Shown: positions 9,905 to 18,098 of the stretch, in pieces
Numbering within the stretch: the stretch's first letter is position 1
How the letters are laid out: the number at the start of each line of letters is the position of its first letter
Translations under genes and position numbers: made by a program
Notes under the pieces: model-generated
What the model saw: the letters and a program-made list of their open reading frames with translations, nothing else
Database searches by the model: none
Told to the model about the DNA's origin: nothing
Source: Candidatus Desulfaltia sp.
GTDB taxonomy: Bacteria > Desulfobacterota > Desulfobacteria > Desulfobacterales > ETH-SRB1
Length of the DNA stretch: 43,968 bases
Direction of reading: 5' to 3'
Assembly: GCA_030656555.1 (NCBI GenBank)
Contig: JAUSPN010000083.1
Location: 1 to 43,968 of the forward strand

Positions 9905-10182
9905 TAGTGATAATCCTCATAATCGACAACATGTACGTTGCCATCTTGAAATTTAAATGTGATACGCCAGTTCTTGCTTACATCTATTGCCCATAAACCC
10001 ACTCTATCACCCTTCAAGGGATGTAAACGAAATCCTGGCAAGTTAATGTCTTCAATGTTAGTTGCGGTATCCATAGCGATTAAACGCATTCTGAGCTTTT
10101 GTTTGTGATATGGCTGAATTCCTGCTACGCTGCCGGTATTGTAAAAATTTTTCAAACCTTTATGCTTGAATGATTTAATCAT
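9904..10182 (-). CDS. higB: HigB-type toxin (RelE/ParE superfamily mRNA interferase)
   Basis: HigB is a ribosome-dependent mRNA endonuclease of the RelE fold. Family features are the N-terminal KSFKHKGLKNFY, a central LPGFRLHPLKGDRVG, and the C-terminal WRITFKF…VVDYEDYH containing the basic and aromatic residues that carry out cleavage. The length (92 residues) is typical. ATG 10182 has no clear ribosome binding site; a TATAAA-like box lies only 6-11 nt upstream, so translation could be leaderless. It abuts higA by 1-nt overlap. The pair would stabilise the neighbouring conjugative element. Confidence 0.92.
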   Translation of the reverse strand: MIKSFKHKGLKNFYNTGSVAGIQPYHKQKLRMRLIAMDTATNIEDINLPGFRLHPLKGDRVGLWAIDVSKNWRITFKFQDGNVHVVDYEDYH

Positions 10183-10187
10183 GTCAT

Positions 10188-10215
10188 TTTATACTCTATA
10201 TTGCGCAATATGCAA
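10188..10215 (-). promoter_or_regulatory. Candidate higBA promoter/operator
   Basis: On the minus strand a TTGCAT box is followed 16 nt later by TATAAA (10188-10193). The interval contains the perfect 10-bp palindrome ATTGCGCAAT (10200-10209), placed where a HigA dimer could block polymerase. Known higBA operons are autoregulated through such operators; the assignment here is inference from sequence only. Confidence 0.45.
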
Positions 10216-10235
10216 CATGTTTTCGGTAAAAAGAA

Positions 10236-11210
10236 TTATTGCAGATAATGCAGAGTGATATCCGCTCGCTCATGCCCCATATTCCAGCTTGTCTGCGACA
10301 AACATTGTTCGTGTGTGTATCCAGCCTTTTGAAGCTCAGCAAACCTCTCTTGAGCATAATTCCATCTTAGGCCATGTGACCCTGTGTATTTCTGGTTGGA
10401 TTGTTCTGCGGCGGCTTTCAGGGCTTCTCTGTATCCATTAGCGTTGCTGATTCGAAATTCTCCGTGTTCGGCAATATGCATTTCAAGCTGGTGATACGTT
10501 TTTAGAGATAGAAAGATAATCCGCCCTTTCCCTCCTTTTGTGTCAGCAGGATCCAGACGAACCCGACCAACTTCACATCCTGCGATATCTTTTCCTATGC
10601 TCTCAAGCTGATTGGAGTGGATGAGCGAGCTTTCATACAATCGAGCGCCGCTTTCATGCTGGATACAAGCGGCAATCTGATAAGATTTGTTGTCTATGTT
10701 TTTAATGAGTTGGCCAGGATCGACATAAGAGCGGGTCTCTTGAAACCTTTCCAGTGTCTGAGCCGCTTCCTGCCGAACATCTTTCATGCTGGAACGAAAG
10801 TCGTAATGCTGCCCGGATTCTGTTTTCTCCGCAAATCCGTTGATGGCTCTCTCAAGTTTCGACAATGCTGCCGCTTCTTTTTGAAATGTGGCGTATTTTA
10901 CGCCGTCTGCAATTCGCGATTCAAGATATGTCCGGACATGCTCACCTTTGATGTTCTCTATATCACGCACGCCAAGTTCAGCTTTGGCAAAGTGGCCGAA
11001 CTGATGCCAGATATCTTTGTAGCTTTGCGCTGTAGAGTACGAATATATATTAATATGCTTCCCGATATCCGCCCAGGTTTTAGCCCCTTCCGTCCGGGCT
11101 TCCACCTTTGCGACATGTTTCGACAAGCCGGGCGTGAAAATTTCAGATTTTAAAAAAATCTGATTAACCTGGTAGTTTATGGACCCTCTGATTCCACGCC
11201 TCCTTCTCAA
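10236..11210 (-). CDS. Tyrosine recombinase/integrase
   Basis: This is a site-specific recombinase of the phage-integrase fold. An N-terminal helical core-binding domain (about 50-130) precedes a catalytic domain with Arg190 (ESGARLYESS), a Lys near 227-228, His279-x-x-Arg282 (HGLRW) and GH312-313 with catalytic Tyr322 in GHERADITLHYL. The protein ends two residues after the tyrosine, which is unusually short at the C-terminus. The start is uncertain: TTG 11210 is used, with an internal AGGAGG a few codons later. It may be the integrase of the conjugative element or of the higBA-bearing module. No flanking att repeats were identified. Confidence 0.75.
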   Translation of the reverse strand: MRRRRGIRGSINYQVNQIFLKSEIFTPGLSKHVAKVEARTEGAKTWADIGKHINIYSYSTAQSYKDIWHQFGHFAKAELGVRDIENIKGEHVRTYLESRIADGVKYATFQKEAAALSKLERAINGFAEKTESGQHYDFRSSMKDVRQEAAQTLERFQETRSYVDPGQLIKNIDNKSYQIAACIQHESGARLYESSLIHSNQLESIGKDIAGCEVGRVRLDPADTKGGKGRIIFLSLKTYHQLEMHIAEHGEFRISNANGYREALKAAAEQSNQKYTGSHGLRWNYAQERFAELQKAGYTHEQCLSQTSWNMGHERADITLHYLQ

Positions 11211-11464
11211 TCACAAAGCCAATGGATAAGCTATTATTGCATCCAAAATTTGATCAACGCACCCAATTACGGGTCGTTACAATCTTGAGTCTACCTGCTT
11301 GCTTTTAAAAGAAAGCTGACTGATCCCGACTCAGAGTATCTAACGTGTGACCGCATGCCACACGACCGAAATTAGAAGCATCGGTATGCTCATTATCACA
11401 CATGCCTCGCATTGCACGATCTGTGTAATTAATCATTTCCGGTCAAAATCCATATTGCCTGCAA

Positions 11465-11519
11465 TATCGGCATCGCGCCTGATACGCCTGGCTTTTTCGG
11501 CCGGCATCACGCCTGGCCT
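11465..11519 (+). repeat. 55-bp direct repeat, copy 1
   Basis: Starts TATCGGCATCGCGCCTGA and ends in CACGCCTGGCCT. It matches copy 2 at 11617 except for a short divergent stretch in the middle; the copies are 152 bp apart. Both contain GCTTTTTCGGCC. Confidence 0.75.
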
Positions 11520-11616
11520 TGGTCCGAAAATGTTCCGGGTGGCCAAACATCATGACATCATGTTTGGCAAGGTGGGACCCGATGACTGATTGTGGTTCGA
11601 CCCAAATTGCTTGAGG

Positions 11617-11671
11617 TATCGGCATCGCGCCTGACACATCCAGCTTTTTCGGCCAGCATCACGCCCGGCCT
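11617..11671 (+). repeat. 55-bp direct repeat, copy 2
   Basis: Second copy of the 11465 repeat, same orientation, with mismatches concentrated around its positions 18-28 and single transitions elsewhere. The divergence argues against an assembly artefact. Confidence 0.75.
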
Positions 11672-12107
11672 CTGGGTCTATCAAATCTTACAACCGTCTA
11701 AGTGGACGGTCATCTGCTTTGACGATCAGTCTACGTCAACTAAATCCTTCAAACACCGCGTGCGCCGGTTGCCCTGGCATCCGCCAGTAAATCACCACAT
11801 CAGGCATCGCATTATCCAGAAGGTTGGATAATAAAAAACTAAATGAGATCCGTTGCCACGCTAACTGTTATCGGGGCGGTTACAGGGGTGATCCTGCAAA
11901 CTCCGTTGTTCCAGATCATTCTGGCTATGAAGTGGACGGTCACCATCAGCATTCAAAATGCCAGAGAATAAAAAAGATGGTTTATCTAACTATATAATAG
12001 CAACGGAGTGAAATTTTCGGTTGTCGTTATTATAGAAATAGAATGTTTACACAATTCATCAAGGAAATCGGATCGATACATATCGAAGAATATTATTAAT
12101 ATATTTC

Positions 12108-12142
12108 GCGGCGAAGCCGCTTTCTGCTCGCAGAAAGCGGCT
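12108..12142. promoter_or_regulatory. Strong hairpin with an alternative overlapping stem
   Basis: A perfect 13-bp inverted repeat, AGCCGCTTTCTGC (12115-12127) and its complement (12130-12142), leaves a 2-nt turn. The left arm's GCCGC (12116-12120) can instead pair with GCGGC at 12108-12112 across GAA. The two pairings exclude each other. The site is 83 nt upstream of the gene at 12225. No U-tract follows, so it is not a standard intrinsic terminator. Confidence 0.6.
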
Positions 12143-12224
12143 GGTTATATTAGGTTTTTGAGGTTTTCTACTTGGCAGATTCTGCCTGATTTTCTACATA
12201 ATATTATAAAAATAAAAGGAAATT

Positions 12225-12725
12225 ATGTATAATATCACAATTCCCGAAAAGATTTTCCATCTGCCGGAAACAGAGGTAAAGCGCTTGTTGGTGTGGTATG
12301 CCAAACAGCCTCTAAAAATCCAGATTGAAGCCATGAAGCTATCGAGTGATCTTTTTTTTCAGTGGCGGGATAAGTATCCGACTGAAAAAAACGAGGTGAG
12401 ATTTGGGGCCTTCGTGCTTGCGCTAAAAAAGATGCGACGCTTTGATCACATCATCACTGGAAAAAACCCAAACCATGACCTGGAAGAAATTCGCAAGGTG
12501 ACCGAAATGAAAGCGGATCGATTCCTGGCCCGGAAAAAAGCTGAAAGAAAAAGAAAAAAACCATCTAAGAAAAGAGATAAGATCCTAATGTATAGCCAGG
12601 AAATTAAGATGCTGCGAGATAAGGGTTTCAGCTTTCGGTTGATCGCTGAATTTCTCAAGGTCAACAGGCGTTTTTCAGTCCATTGGACGTATATAGAGAA
12701 ACTGTGGGAGCAAATAGAAAAGTGA
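12225..12725 (+). CDS. Small basic protein of unknown function, possible DNA-binding C-terminus
   Basis: I do not recognise this 166-residue protein. It has a helical N-terminal half, a strongly basic central stretch (about 105-122, many Lys/Arg), and a C-terminal region (about 125-165) containing EIKMLRDKGFSFRLIAEFLK, which resembles the helix-turn-helix 'unable to wander, able to act' pattern of small conjugation accessory proteins such as TraK of IncP plasmids; that likeness is weak. The ATG at 12225 follows AAAAGGA closely. It stands alone downstream of the 12108-12142 hairpin, which may control it. Confidence 0.6.
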   Translation: MYNITIPEKIFHLPETEVKRLLVWYAKQPLKIQIEAMKLSSDLFFQWRDKYPTEKNEVRFGAFVLALKKMRRFDHIITGKNPNHDLEEIRKVTEMKADRFLARKKAERKRKKPSKKRDKILMYSQEIKMLRDKGFSFRLIAEFLKVNRRFSVHWTYIEKLWEQIEK

Positions 12726-13167
12726 GCATAGTTGGCAGGGTGGATAACGAAGCCTGAAACAAAAGCAAAGTAAGCGCTCAATAAACCGCATCTTCACATA
12801 GCCGAGCATAGATGTCCATCTGAATAATCAATACAAACAAACCAATATGATCATTATCTCCATTTTTTGTAAAAAGCTGGCGTCTTTTAGAAATTCAGTT
12901 TTTTGTACTAATTACATGCGCCAAACCGAATAACAACAGGGCTAATTAGAAGAAATAATTATGGGTAGTTTTAAGGAGCAAGATCCACGGCGAGTAACGA
13001 GTACAACAGATTGATCTTGCCAGCAGAGCAACTCAAGAATTCAATAATTTTTATGCAGATAGGGTTTGTATATCACAATTTTTAAAGTGTTTCAATTTGT
13101 TATGTATAGATAGTAGCTATATGTAACGAAAACATCTGCGGTTTATCCAGAAAATATTTTTATTGCA
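12726..13167. other. Non-coding spacer with module-boundary repeats
   Basis: No gene is visible. It contains an 8-bp inverted repeat (GCAAGATC at 12978-12985, GATCTTGC at 13013-13020), a 37-bp stretch (13013-13050) nearly identical to 34711-34749, and a 65-bp stretch (about 13064-13127) that resembles 26957-27022. The last ends 41 nt from the 3' end of the abiEii-like gene. Confidence 0.55.
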
Positions 13168-14139
13168 TTAAATTTTCCAAGCAAGGGAGTGCAATCTCTT
13201 TTCAATTTTTTTAAGAGTATCGATTAAGTCATTTTCATTGGGCAATTTGCCAATAACCAATTCTTTAAAAATTGTTCGGTATGTTGATTTGATATGATTC
13301 CAGGTAACTTCCGGGTCTTTAAAAATTAATGCTGAGCAAGGGTGCTCTTTTAACCAGGCATTATTATTTTTATAACTGATAAAATCGTCTTTTCCGACCT
13401 TCACCAACATTTTATAAAATTCAGCACTTTCAAAAAAAGATTTAATTGATCCATTACTCAGCATAAGATGGATATCATATACGTGCCTGATTTTGTTTGA
13501 CAGATTTGTGTAGGGATCACCCGTTTGTGAAAAACGGACCAGGCTCATTATCTTTTCACAAAATGTTCGTTCTATGCTTAAAGCCTGAACTTTAAATGGC
13601 TGTAAACCGTACTCCCTTATCAAAGCCTCCTGTCCTGTGAGGTTCATCACTTCAAAGATATAACTACTTATTTCTTCATTTGTAAACGGTTCATAATTCC
13701 CAAGCCAGGTGGCTTCAAGTATAATTTGCTCTCTTGCCTGCCCGAAACTTCCCTCAAAAAGCCTGTTATACAGGTGAACTGTTTTTCTGATATTACCCTT
13801 CTTGTTTGTCAAACCTGTGACTTGAATTTCAGGCAATACATTTTCAACAACCTTGCTTATGCTTTGAAGCTTTGTTTTCAGTTGGTTGTCGTTTTCTCCT
13901 TCATTGCGAAATACAACCAGATCAATATCCTCTGAAAACCTCTGAATAAGTTTATGACATTTTGAAAGCGATGTTCCGCCCTTAAAAACAATTTGATCCG
14001 CTATATCTGAATGGAATATTTCATATAGCACCAAGGTTACCCAATAATCTTTTTCGACATAGATCTCCGGAATGTTAAATCGCTGCGAAGCAGATAATAC
14101 AGCATCCTGGAAAAGCTCTTTATTTTGATGCAGTTTCAA
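13168..14139 (-). CDS. abiEii: AbiEii-type nucleotidyltransferase toxin
   Basis: This is the toxin of an AbiE-type abortive infection/toxin-antitoxin system. AbiEii proteins are DNA-polymerase-beta-like nucleotidyltransferases; the MenT homologues transfer nucleotides to tRNA ends, blocking translation. The signature FKGGTSLSK (52-60) and RFSEDIDL (67-74, metal-binding aspartates 71 and 73) are present, followed by the long helical C-terminal region with the family's CEKIMSLVRFS. At 323 residues it appears intact. It begins about 1 nt after the antitoxin stop, in antitoxin-first order. Confidence 0.9.
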   Translation of the reverse strand: MKLHQNKELFQDAVLSASQRFNIPEIYVEKDYWVTLVLYEIFHSDIADQIVFKGGTSLSKCHKLIQRFSEDIDLVVFRNEGENDNQLKTKLQSISKVVENVLPEIQVTGLTNKKGNIRKTVHLYNRLFEGSFGQAREQIILEATWLGNYEPFTNEEISSYIFEVMNLTGQEALIREYGLQPFKVQALSIERTFCEKIMSLVRFSQTGDPYTNLSNKIRHVYDIHLMLSNGSIKSFFESAEFYKMLVKVGKDDFISYKNNNAWLKEHPCSALIFKDPEVTWNHIKSTYRTIFKELVIGKLPNENDLIDTLKKIEKRLHSLAWKI

Positions 14140-14140
14140 T

Positions 14141-14866
14141 TTATTTAATATTCCATTTTTGTGCTGTTGAAAGAATTTGTTTTTCTATTCCCAAATCATA
14201 AACAGTCAACGGATTCAGGCTTTGTTTTAATTGATTTGTGTCCAGCTCGGTTTTTAATTTTTCCAATAAAGCCCCAAGAAATGCACGGGTTCGGGGAGGA
14301 TATTCCAAGGCGTATCGAATAAAACGTAAAAGTTCTTTTTGTTTTAATCCTTTTATGAAATTCAAAAGATAGCTGACAGCCATAACCTTATCCAAATTTG
14401 GGATTTTTTTTAAATCCTTTAACACATCAAGTATTTCAAGCAGATAGAAATTATTATTCGTAACATCAATATAACTTTTTACTCTCCGCACTTTAACATT
14501 GCCAATTTGAGTACGAATTTCTTTAACCTTGCTTGAAACCTTTATATCTTTTGGAACCTGAGTCGTTAACCCAATTCTGTTATACAATGCGGTACCTGTT
14601 ATATAAGCTATCCTTTTATTACCAATAAACAGGTATGGACGTAACAGTTCTTCTTCTCTTGGCTTTAATTCTCCAAATAAAGTTTTTTTGGGTTTGTAAA
14701 AAACCCCTGTTGAGATCCGCTTTATCGTTTTTTTTGCAATCAGTCTTTCAATGGCTTTTGCAGCAGCGCCATACTCTTTATTTGAAACACACAGTTGCTT
14801 ATACTTAAACGTGGTACCCTCAGGTATTTTATTGATTTGTCTATTTATCTTTTCTGTTATTTTCAT
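14141..14866 (-). CDS. abiEi: AbiEi-type antitoxin/transcriptional regulator (DUF6088-like)
   Basis: The protein is the cognate antitoxin: AbiEi proteins have an N-terminal winged helix that represses the operon and a C-terminal domain required for antitoxicity. The N-terminal 70 residues (IPEGTTFKYKQL … AIERLIAKKTIKRISTGVFY) form the winged helix, followed by a DUF6088-type domain with YITGTALYNRIGLTTQVP. ATG 14866 is preferred because GGGGTG lies 8 nt upstream; GTG 14872 is in frame two codons earlier. A near-consensus promoter and palindrome lie directly upstream. Confidence 0.85.
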   Translation of the reverse strand: MKITEKINRQINKIPEGTTFKYKQLCVSNKEYGAAAKAIERLIAKKTIKRISTGVFYKPKKTLFGELKPREEELLRPYLFIGNKRIAYITGTALYNRIGLTTQVPKDIKVSSKVKEIRTQIGNVKVRRVKSYIDVTNNNFYLLEILDVLKDLKKIPNLDKVMAVSYLLNFIKGLKQKELLRFIRYALEYPPRTRAFLGALLEKLKTELDTNQLKQSLNPLTVYDLGIEKQILSTAQKWNIK

Positions 14867-14892
14867 TTTCACTGCACCCCAACTTTAGAAAA

Positions 14893-14921
14893 AACATAGG
14901 GAGAACATAAGATTTTGTCAA
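14893..14921 (-). promoter_or_regulatory. Sigma-70-type promoter of the abiE operon
   Basis: On the minus strand, TTGACA (14916-14921) is followed by a 17-bp spacer and TATGTT (14893-14898), placing transcription initiation near 14886, about 20 nt before ATG 14866. The -35 box lies inside one arm of the 14912-14949 palindrome. Confidence 0.75.
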
Positions 14922-14949
14922 GTATTTTCCGGAAGATACTTGACAAAAT
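14912..14949. promoter_or_regulatory. 38-bp palindromic operator over the abiE promoter
   Basis: Perfect 14-bp arms ATTTTGTCAAGTAT (14912-14925) and ATACTTGACAAAAT (14936-14949) flank a centre that is itself palindromic (TTCCGGAA); only one base pair of the 38 is mismatched. The position over the -35 box fits a binding site for the AbiEi winged helix, since AbiE systems are known to be autorepressed through inverted repeats. Confidence 0.7.
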
Positions 14950-15134
14950 GGAGGCTGAAGTGGACCTGTTTCGCGGTGTTCTGGTGAAAGAATGGGGACG
15001 AATAGGATACAAAGGCCGAAAAAACAAGAGTGTTTTCCGGCCACATATACTTGCGTGGCGCGAGTGGGACCGAACGCTTAAAAAACAAGATAGCATGGAT
15101 ATGTGTGGTAAAAGACATGATGGGCTCCTTCTGG

Positions 15135-15470
15135 TTATGAGGCTCCGGAGAAATAGAAATCCATTATTCCCTTGAGGTCTTGGAATGAACCTACCCACGC
15201 CTTTGCCGCATCCTGGCTTTCAATGGTGACAGGCAAGACAGGACTTGGTACTCCAGACTTATTATAATTATTGTCGAAGGATACATTGTAGGAACCATTA
15301 CGCTGTTCTTTTACTCTCATGATGTTTCCGCCCCGGTAGTAGATATTTATGTAACCCTTACGAATTGCAAGCATGAGCGTATGGTCATCTTTTACGCGTT
15401 GGAGTATCGGTTGAAGCAAACCATCCGAATTAAGCAGATCATTCATAAAAGTCTTTGACAGTCCTCTCAT
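15135..15470 (-). pseudogene. C-terminally truncated gene of unknown function
   Basis: The 111-residue frame contains HTLMLAIRKGYINIYYRGGN and KAWVGSFQDLKGIMDFYFS, which I recall as the N-terminal part of a longer hypothetical family that continues with a nuclease-like domain; here it stops within a few residues after FYFS. Only about 200 bp separate its stop from the abiE palindrome, so insertion of the abiE module may have removed its 3' half. The family assignment is from memory and uncertain; the truncation is inference. Confidence 0.5.
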
Positions 15471-15556
15471 TTAAACCTCTTTTATATACCCATTATGACC
15501 TGTAGATACGCGGAAAAGCCAGTCCGTGTTGAAGCTGTTATGACTTCATTGGTTTT

Positions 15557-16144
15557 TTAATTTTCTCTTTGGCTATCCTCCCATTTAATTCTTTTTCTTG
15601 TTGCTTCTTCTTTAGAAATATTTTCACGAATAATATATTCTCCTTCTTTATTCATAGTTACTTCTTGATAAGCGACAAAAGCATAACATTTAATTCCAAA
15701 TTCTTCATAAATTGTTATTTCAAATCCTCTTGTTTTATTGTCAACATAAATTCGCTGAAAAGAAACCCATATTTTGTCATCATCTATAGTTGGTTTTAGC
15801 CCGTCTTTATTTGATTTTATATACCTGATTGAATAAATATTTAAAAGATAAGCAGTTATTCGGCCACGTTGAATAACTTCATCGATATCAACATTATTAA
15901 GCATTTGTTGAGGTTTACTACCTTCTACAATAGAGCCTATAGGTAAACCTAACATAAGGATTCCGAGTACATCTCCGGCCGCTTGATTACCTGAAAAAGT
16001 ATCTAATATATAATCATCTTTTTCATAACATTGAGATTTAAGGCTATTTCTAAAACTGCCATTGTCAGACTTAATCATGGGAACCGGACTGCACCCCATA
16101 AACATAAACAAAAAAGGTAGAATAACAATTAAATATTTTTTCAT
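15557..16144 (-). CDS. Lipoprotein of unknown function
   Basis: A signal peptide ends in a lipobox (FMGC, acylated Cys18) and is followed by about 175 soluble residues with no recognised domain. A short Gly/Leu-rich hydrophobic segment (about 58-75, VLGILMLGLPIGS) is followed by mixed beta/alpha sequence. A GGGGATG-type ribosome binding site precedes the ATG at 16144. AT-rich codon use differs from the tra genes. It stands alone between the truncated gene and the amidohydrolase; membrane location is predicted, function unknown. Confidence 0.65.
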   Translation of the reverse strand: MKKYLIVILPFLFMFMGCSPVPMIKSDNGSFRNSLKSQCYEKDDYILDTFSGNQAAGDVLGILMLGLPIGSIVEGSKPQQMLNNVDIDEVIQRGRITAYLLNIYSIRYIKSNKDGLKPTIDDDKIWVSFQRIYVDNKTRGFEITIYEEFGIKCYAFVAYQEVTMNKEGEYIIRENISKEEATRKRIKWEDSQREN

Positions 16145-16628
16145 AATTTCATCCCCTTTTTTAAAGAATTATCCATATCCTTATATTCTGATATTACTTT
16201 TCAATAAACTCTTGGTTATTAATCGGAACGCAGTTTGGTTTTTGAATTTTATTAATCAACCAAAACCCGAAGTCCGGGGAAGCCTTTAATCCCCCCCCCT
16301 ACTCATAATATGCCTACATTTCACAATATTTACAAATCCCACAGAATACCCCCCTATCAAATCCAATCCCCAAAAATAAATTCAACTATCCATAAAAAAC
16401 CCTCTCAGGCTTTCTGAGGCGCTCTTCAGACGACTTTTTTATACTGGCTCATAATCTTTTTTTCTTCCCCTGCCTTTTCTGAAGTCGGTTGTAAGTATGG
16501 TGTGTTAATCCCAAGGAAGGGTTGCGTGTCGCCATACTGTCAAGGCAGGTAGGAAGCCTAACCGAAAAGTGGCATTTTTTCAGTTATTTCAAGCTGTTTG
16601 AGGTATTGATTGCATATAAATATCGCAA
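16145..16628. other. Non-coding spacer
   Basis: No gene, RNA or clear regulatory element is visible. A run of nine C residues (16291-16299) and a weak inverted repeat CTCAG/CTGAG near 16407-16421 are the only notable features. Confidence 0.5.
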
Positions 16629-17510
16629 CTATCTGTGAATAAGGCTGAATGTTTGATAGCAGACATCTGTAACCCAGGCTAACCGGCGCGCGGCCTGGGA
16701 CTTTAGTGTAATACCTCGCCACTCTCCCCCCGCGTCCGGTTCAGCTTGTTGTTGGAACTCCTCGATTAAACACAAAAGGGTTTGTATCTGCTCTTTGATA
16801 GATTCGAATTTCCCGGTTTTCGCCCCAGTCATCTCGTCCATATAAAGGCCGCGATTGACTTCAATCATTATTGACGCCACTCGGCGATCTTTCCTGCAGA
16901 ATTCCATCGGCACCAATGTCCCTCCGTATGGCTGATTTATTCCCACACTGTAGCCCATCTTCTTGAGGTTCAGCGCAATTAATTGGATCAATGCCTTCGG
17001 CGTATGGAATGAATCCGTACCAAGGCAAACATCATGCCGATTTTTGTCTTGATCTATTTCATAGGGTAACGGTGATGACGGAAAGCTATGACAATCAATC
17101 ACCAGTGCCTTCCCATTTTTAGCCAGAATGGATGAAACCGCTTGAGATAGACTTGCATGGTGTGGAATGTAGTATTTTTCAAGCATTCTCTTTCGAGTAT
17201 TTGAGTCCACTGCATGTCGAAGTGCTTTCCCTTCCGACGTTTTGGTGTAAATTACCCCCATACCCCGAGATGCCATAATTTCCAACGCATCATCTTCAAA
17301 ACGCTCTGGATCAAGGATTAATCGGCTGACCGGGTAGCGCACAAACTTACATTTTACGATATCTGATGTAAAGAGTTCGTCTGTGTACCAATCCGTCATT
17401 TTAAGGATTTCATCGGCTAACAATTCGTCCGAAAGAAGTATGTCTTCACGTTCCTCCGCTGGGATGTAGCTGGAACTGTGAGGGATATGAAGCACGGTTA
17501 TAATATTCAA
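16629..17510 (-). CDS. N-formylglutamate amidohydrolase-family protein
   Basis: The family hydrolyses N-formylglutamate to formate and glutamate, a step of histidine degradation, using a zinc site. Matching motifs are HIPHSS (8-13), VIDCHSF (137-143) and EVNRGLYMDE (217-226). There are no other histidine-degradation genes here, so a different substrate is possible. The start is TTG 17510 with a strong GGAGGAGG 6 nt upstream. The last 40 residues are atypical and the final codons run through a copy of the dispersed ATAGCAGAYATCTGTAAC motif (16656-16675), suggesting that a module junction altered the C-terminus. Confidence 0.75.
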   Translation of the reverse strand: MNIITVLHIPHSSSYIPAEEREDILLSDELLADEILKMTDWYTDELFTSDIVKCKFVRYPVSRLILDPERFEDDALEIMASRGMGVIYTKTSEGKALRHAVDSNTRKRMLEKYYIPHHASLSQAVSSILAKNGKALVIDCHSFPSSPLPYEIDQDKNRHDVCLGTDSFHTPKALIQLIALNLKKMGYSVGINQPYGGTLVPMEFCRKDRRVASIMIEVNRGLYMDEMTGAKTGKFESIKEQIQTLLCLIEEFQQQAEPDAGGEWRGITLKSQAARRLAWVTDVCYQTFSLIHR

Positions 17511-17620
17511 TAGGTTCCTCCTCCAAGCGACCCAACAATTAATATACGTAATCTTTAATATACCGGTTTAAAAAACTGTTCAAGGAAGTTTGCTATTTTT
17601 GTATTCGTTCTCTATTGCGG

Positions 17621-17862
17621 TTCAGATCCAGGGCTGTAAAACAAAAAGCCCCATCCTTCATACGGCTGAAGAAATGGGGCTTTATTTTTTTTGTAATCCA
17701 ATGATTGGTCACGTGATCCTCCTGCTTGAGGTTCAAAAAACAGACCGAAATTAATCTAAAGCAATATAGATTAAGTGAATATACAAGTCAATTTATTATC
17801 TTTTTCGGGATTAAATGCTTGCGAGATACGGATGTTGTTCCCTTGAATTGCGGAGTTGTGAT
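17621..17862. repeat. Long direct repeat, copy 1 (about 240 bp)
   Basis: The sequence from TTCAGATCCA to GTTGTGAT is repeated with roughly 90-95% identity at 34473-34714, in the same orientation, offset by 16,852 bp. The two copies diverge abruptly on both sides. Each contains the same hairpin terminator and the stretch AATCTAAAGCAATATAGATT. It lies just 3' of the Gabija operon. Confidence 0.85.
17645..17697. terminator. Bidirectional intrinsic terminator
   Basis: AAAGCCCCAT (17645-17654) pairs with ATGGGGCTTT (17674-17683), with a small inner stem TTCA/TGAA; a T-rich tail follows on the plus strand and a shorter T5 tract on the minus strand. It would end transcripts coming from the Gabija operon. 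Confidence 0.75.
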
Positions 17863-18098
17863 GGCTAATCGGTATCGCAACATTTTTCTGAATTTTATGG
17901 TGTCGAGGTTTATAGCAGAGATCAAAAGGTGCGGTAATGCAGGGCATCCCCTGGACCGAAAACCGGGAGGTTTTCGGGATCAGGTGCATGCCATTGTTGA
18001 ACTCAAATTCGTTAAGGGAAACAACGAGTTCAAATGACTCCCTGACATCATTGTCGTAAGAATGCCGGAGAATTATTCGAGAGTCTGAGATTCGGCAA
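17863..18098. other. Non-coding spacer downstream of gajB
   Basis: No gene is visible. A hairpin with perfect 9-bp arms, CCGAAAACC (17956-17964) and GGTTTTCGG (17969-17977) around a GGGA loop, lies about 120 nt 3' of gajB, but no T-tract follows it. Confidence 0.5.

Larger units (their letters stand above)
11211..12224. other. 1-kb non-coding, repeat-rich spacer
   Basis: No convincing coding sequence is visible; the open frames have no ribosome binding sites and look like chance. The stretch contains a 55-bp direct repeat (11465-11519 and 11617-11671), a 13-bp repeat around AGTGGACGGTCA (11701 and 11931), a small hairpin with 8-bp arms (ATTATCCA at 11811-11818, TGGATAAT at 11825-11832), and a much stronger hairpin set at 12108-12142 before the next gene. 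Confidence 0.5.

Noticed and set aside
10617-11153. Plus-strand open frame opposite the tyrosine recombinase
   Set aside because: It mirrors the conserved recombinase frame and its protein is cysteine/phenylalanine-rich with no family features.
14915-15175. Plus-strand open frame of 86 residues starting inside the palindrome
   Set aside because: It starts with TTG within the operator, has no ribosome binding site at that start, and matches nothing I know. A minus-strand frame (14918-15118) with AAGGAG is equally unconvincing by composition.
16291-16299. Run of nine C as a phase-variable tract
   Set aside because: It lies in non-coding DNA with no promoter or gene start close enough to be switched.
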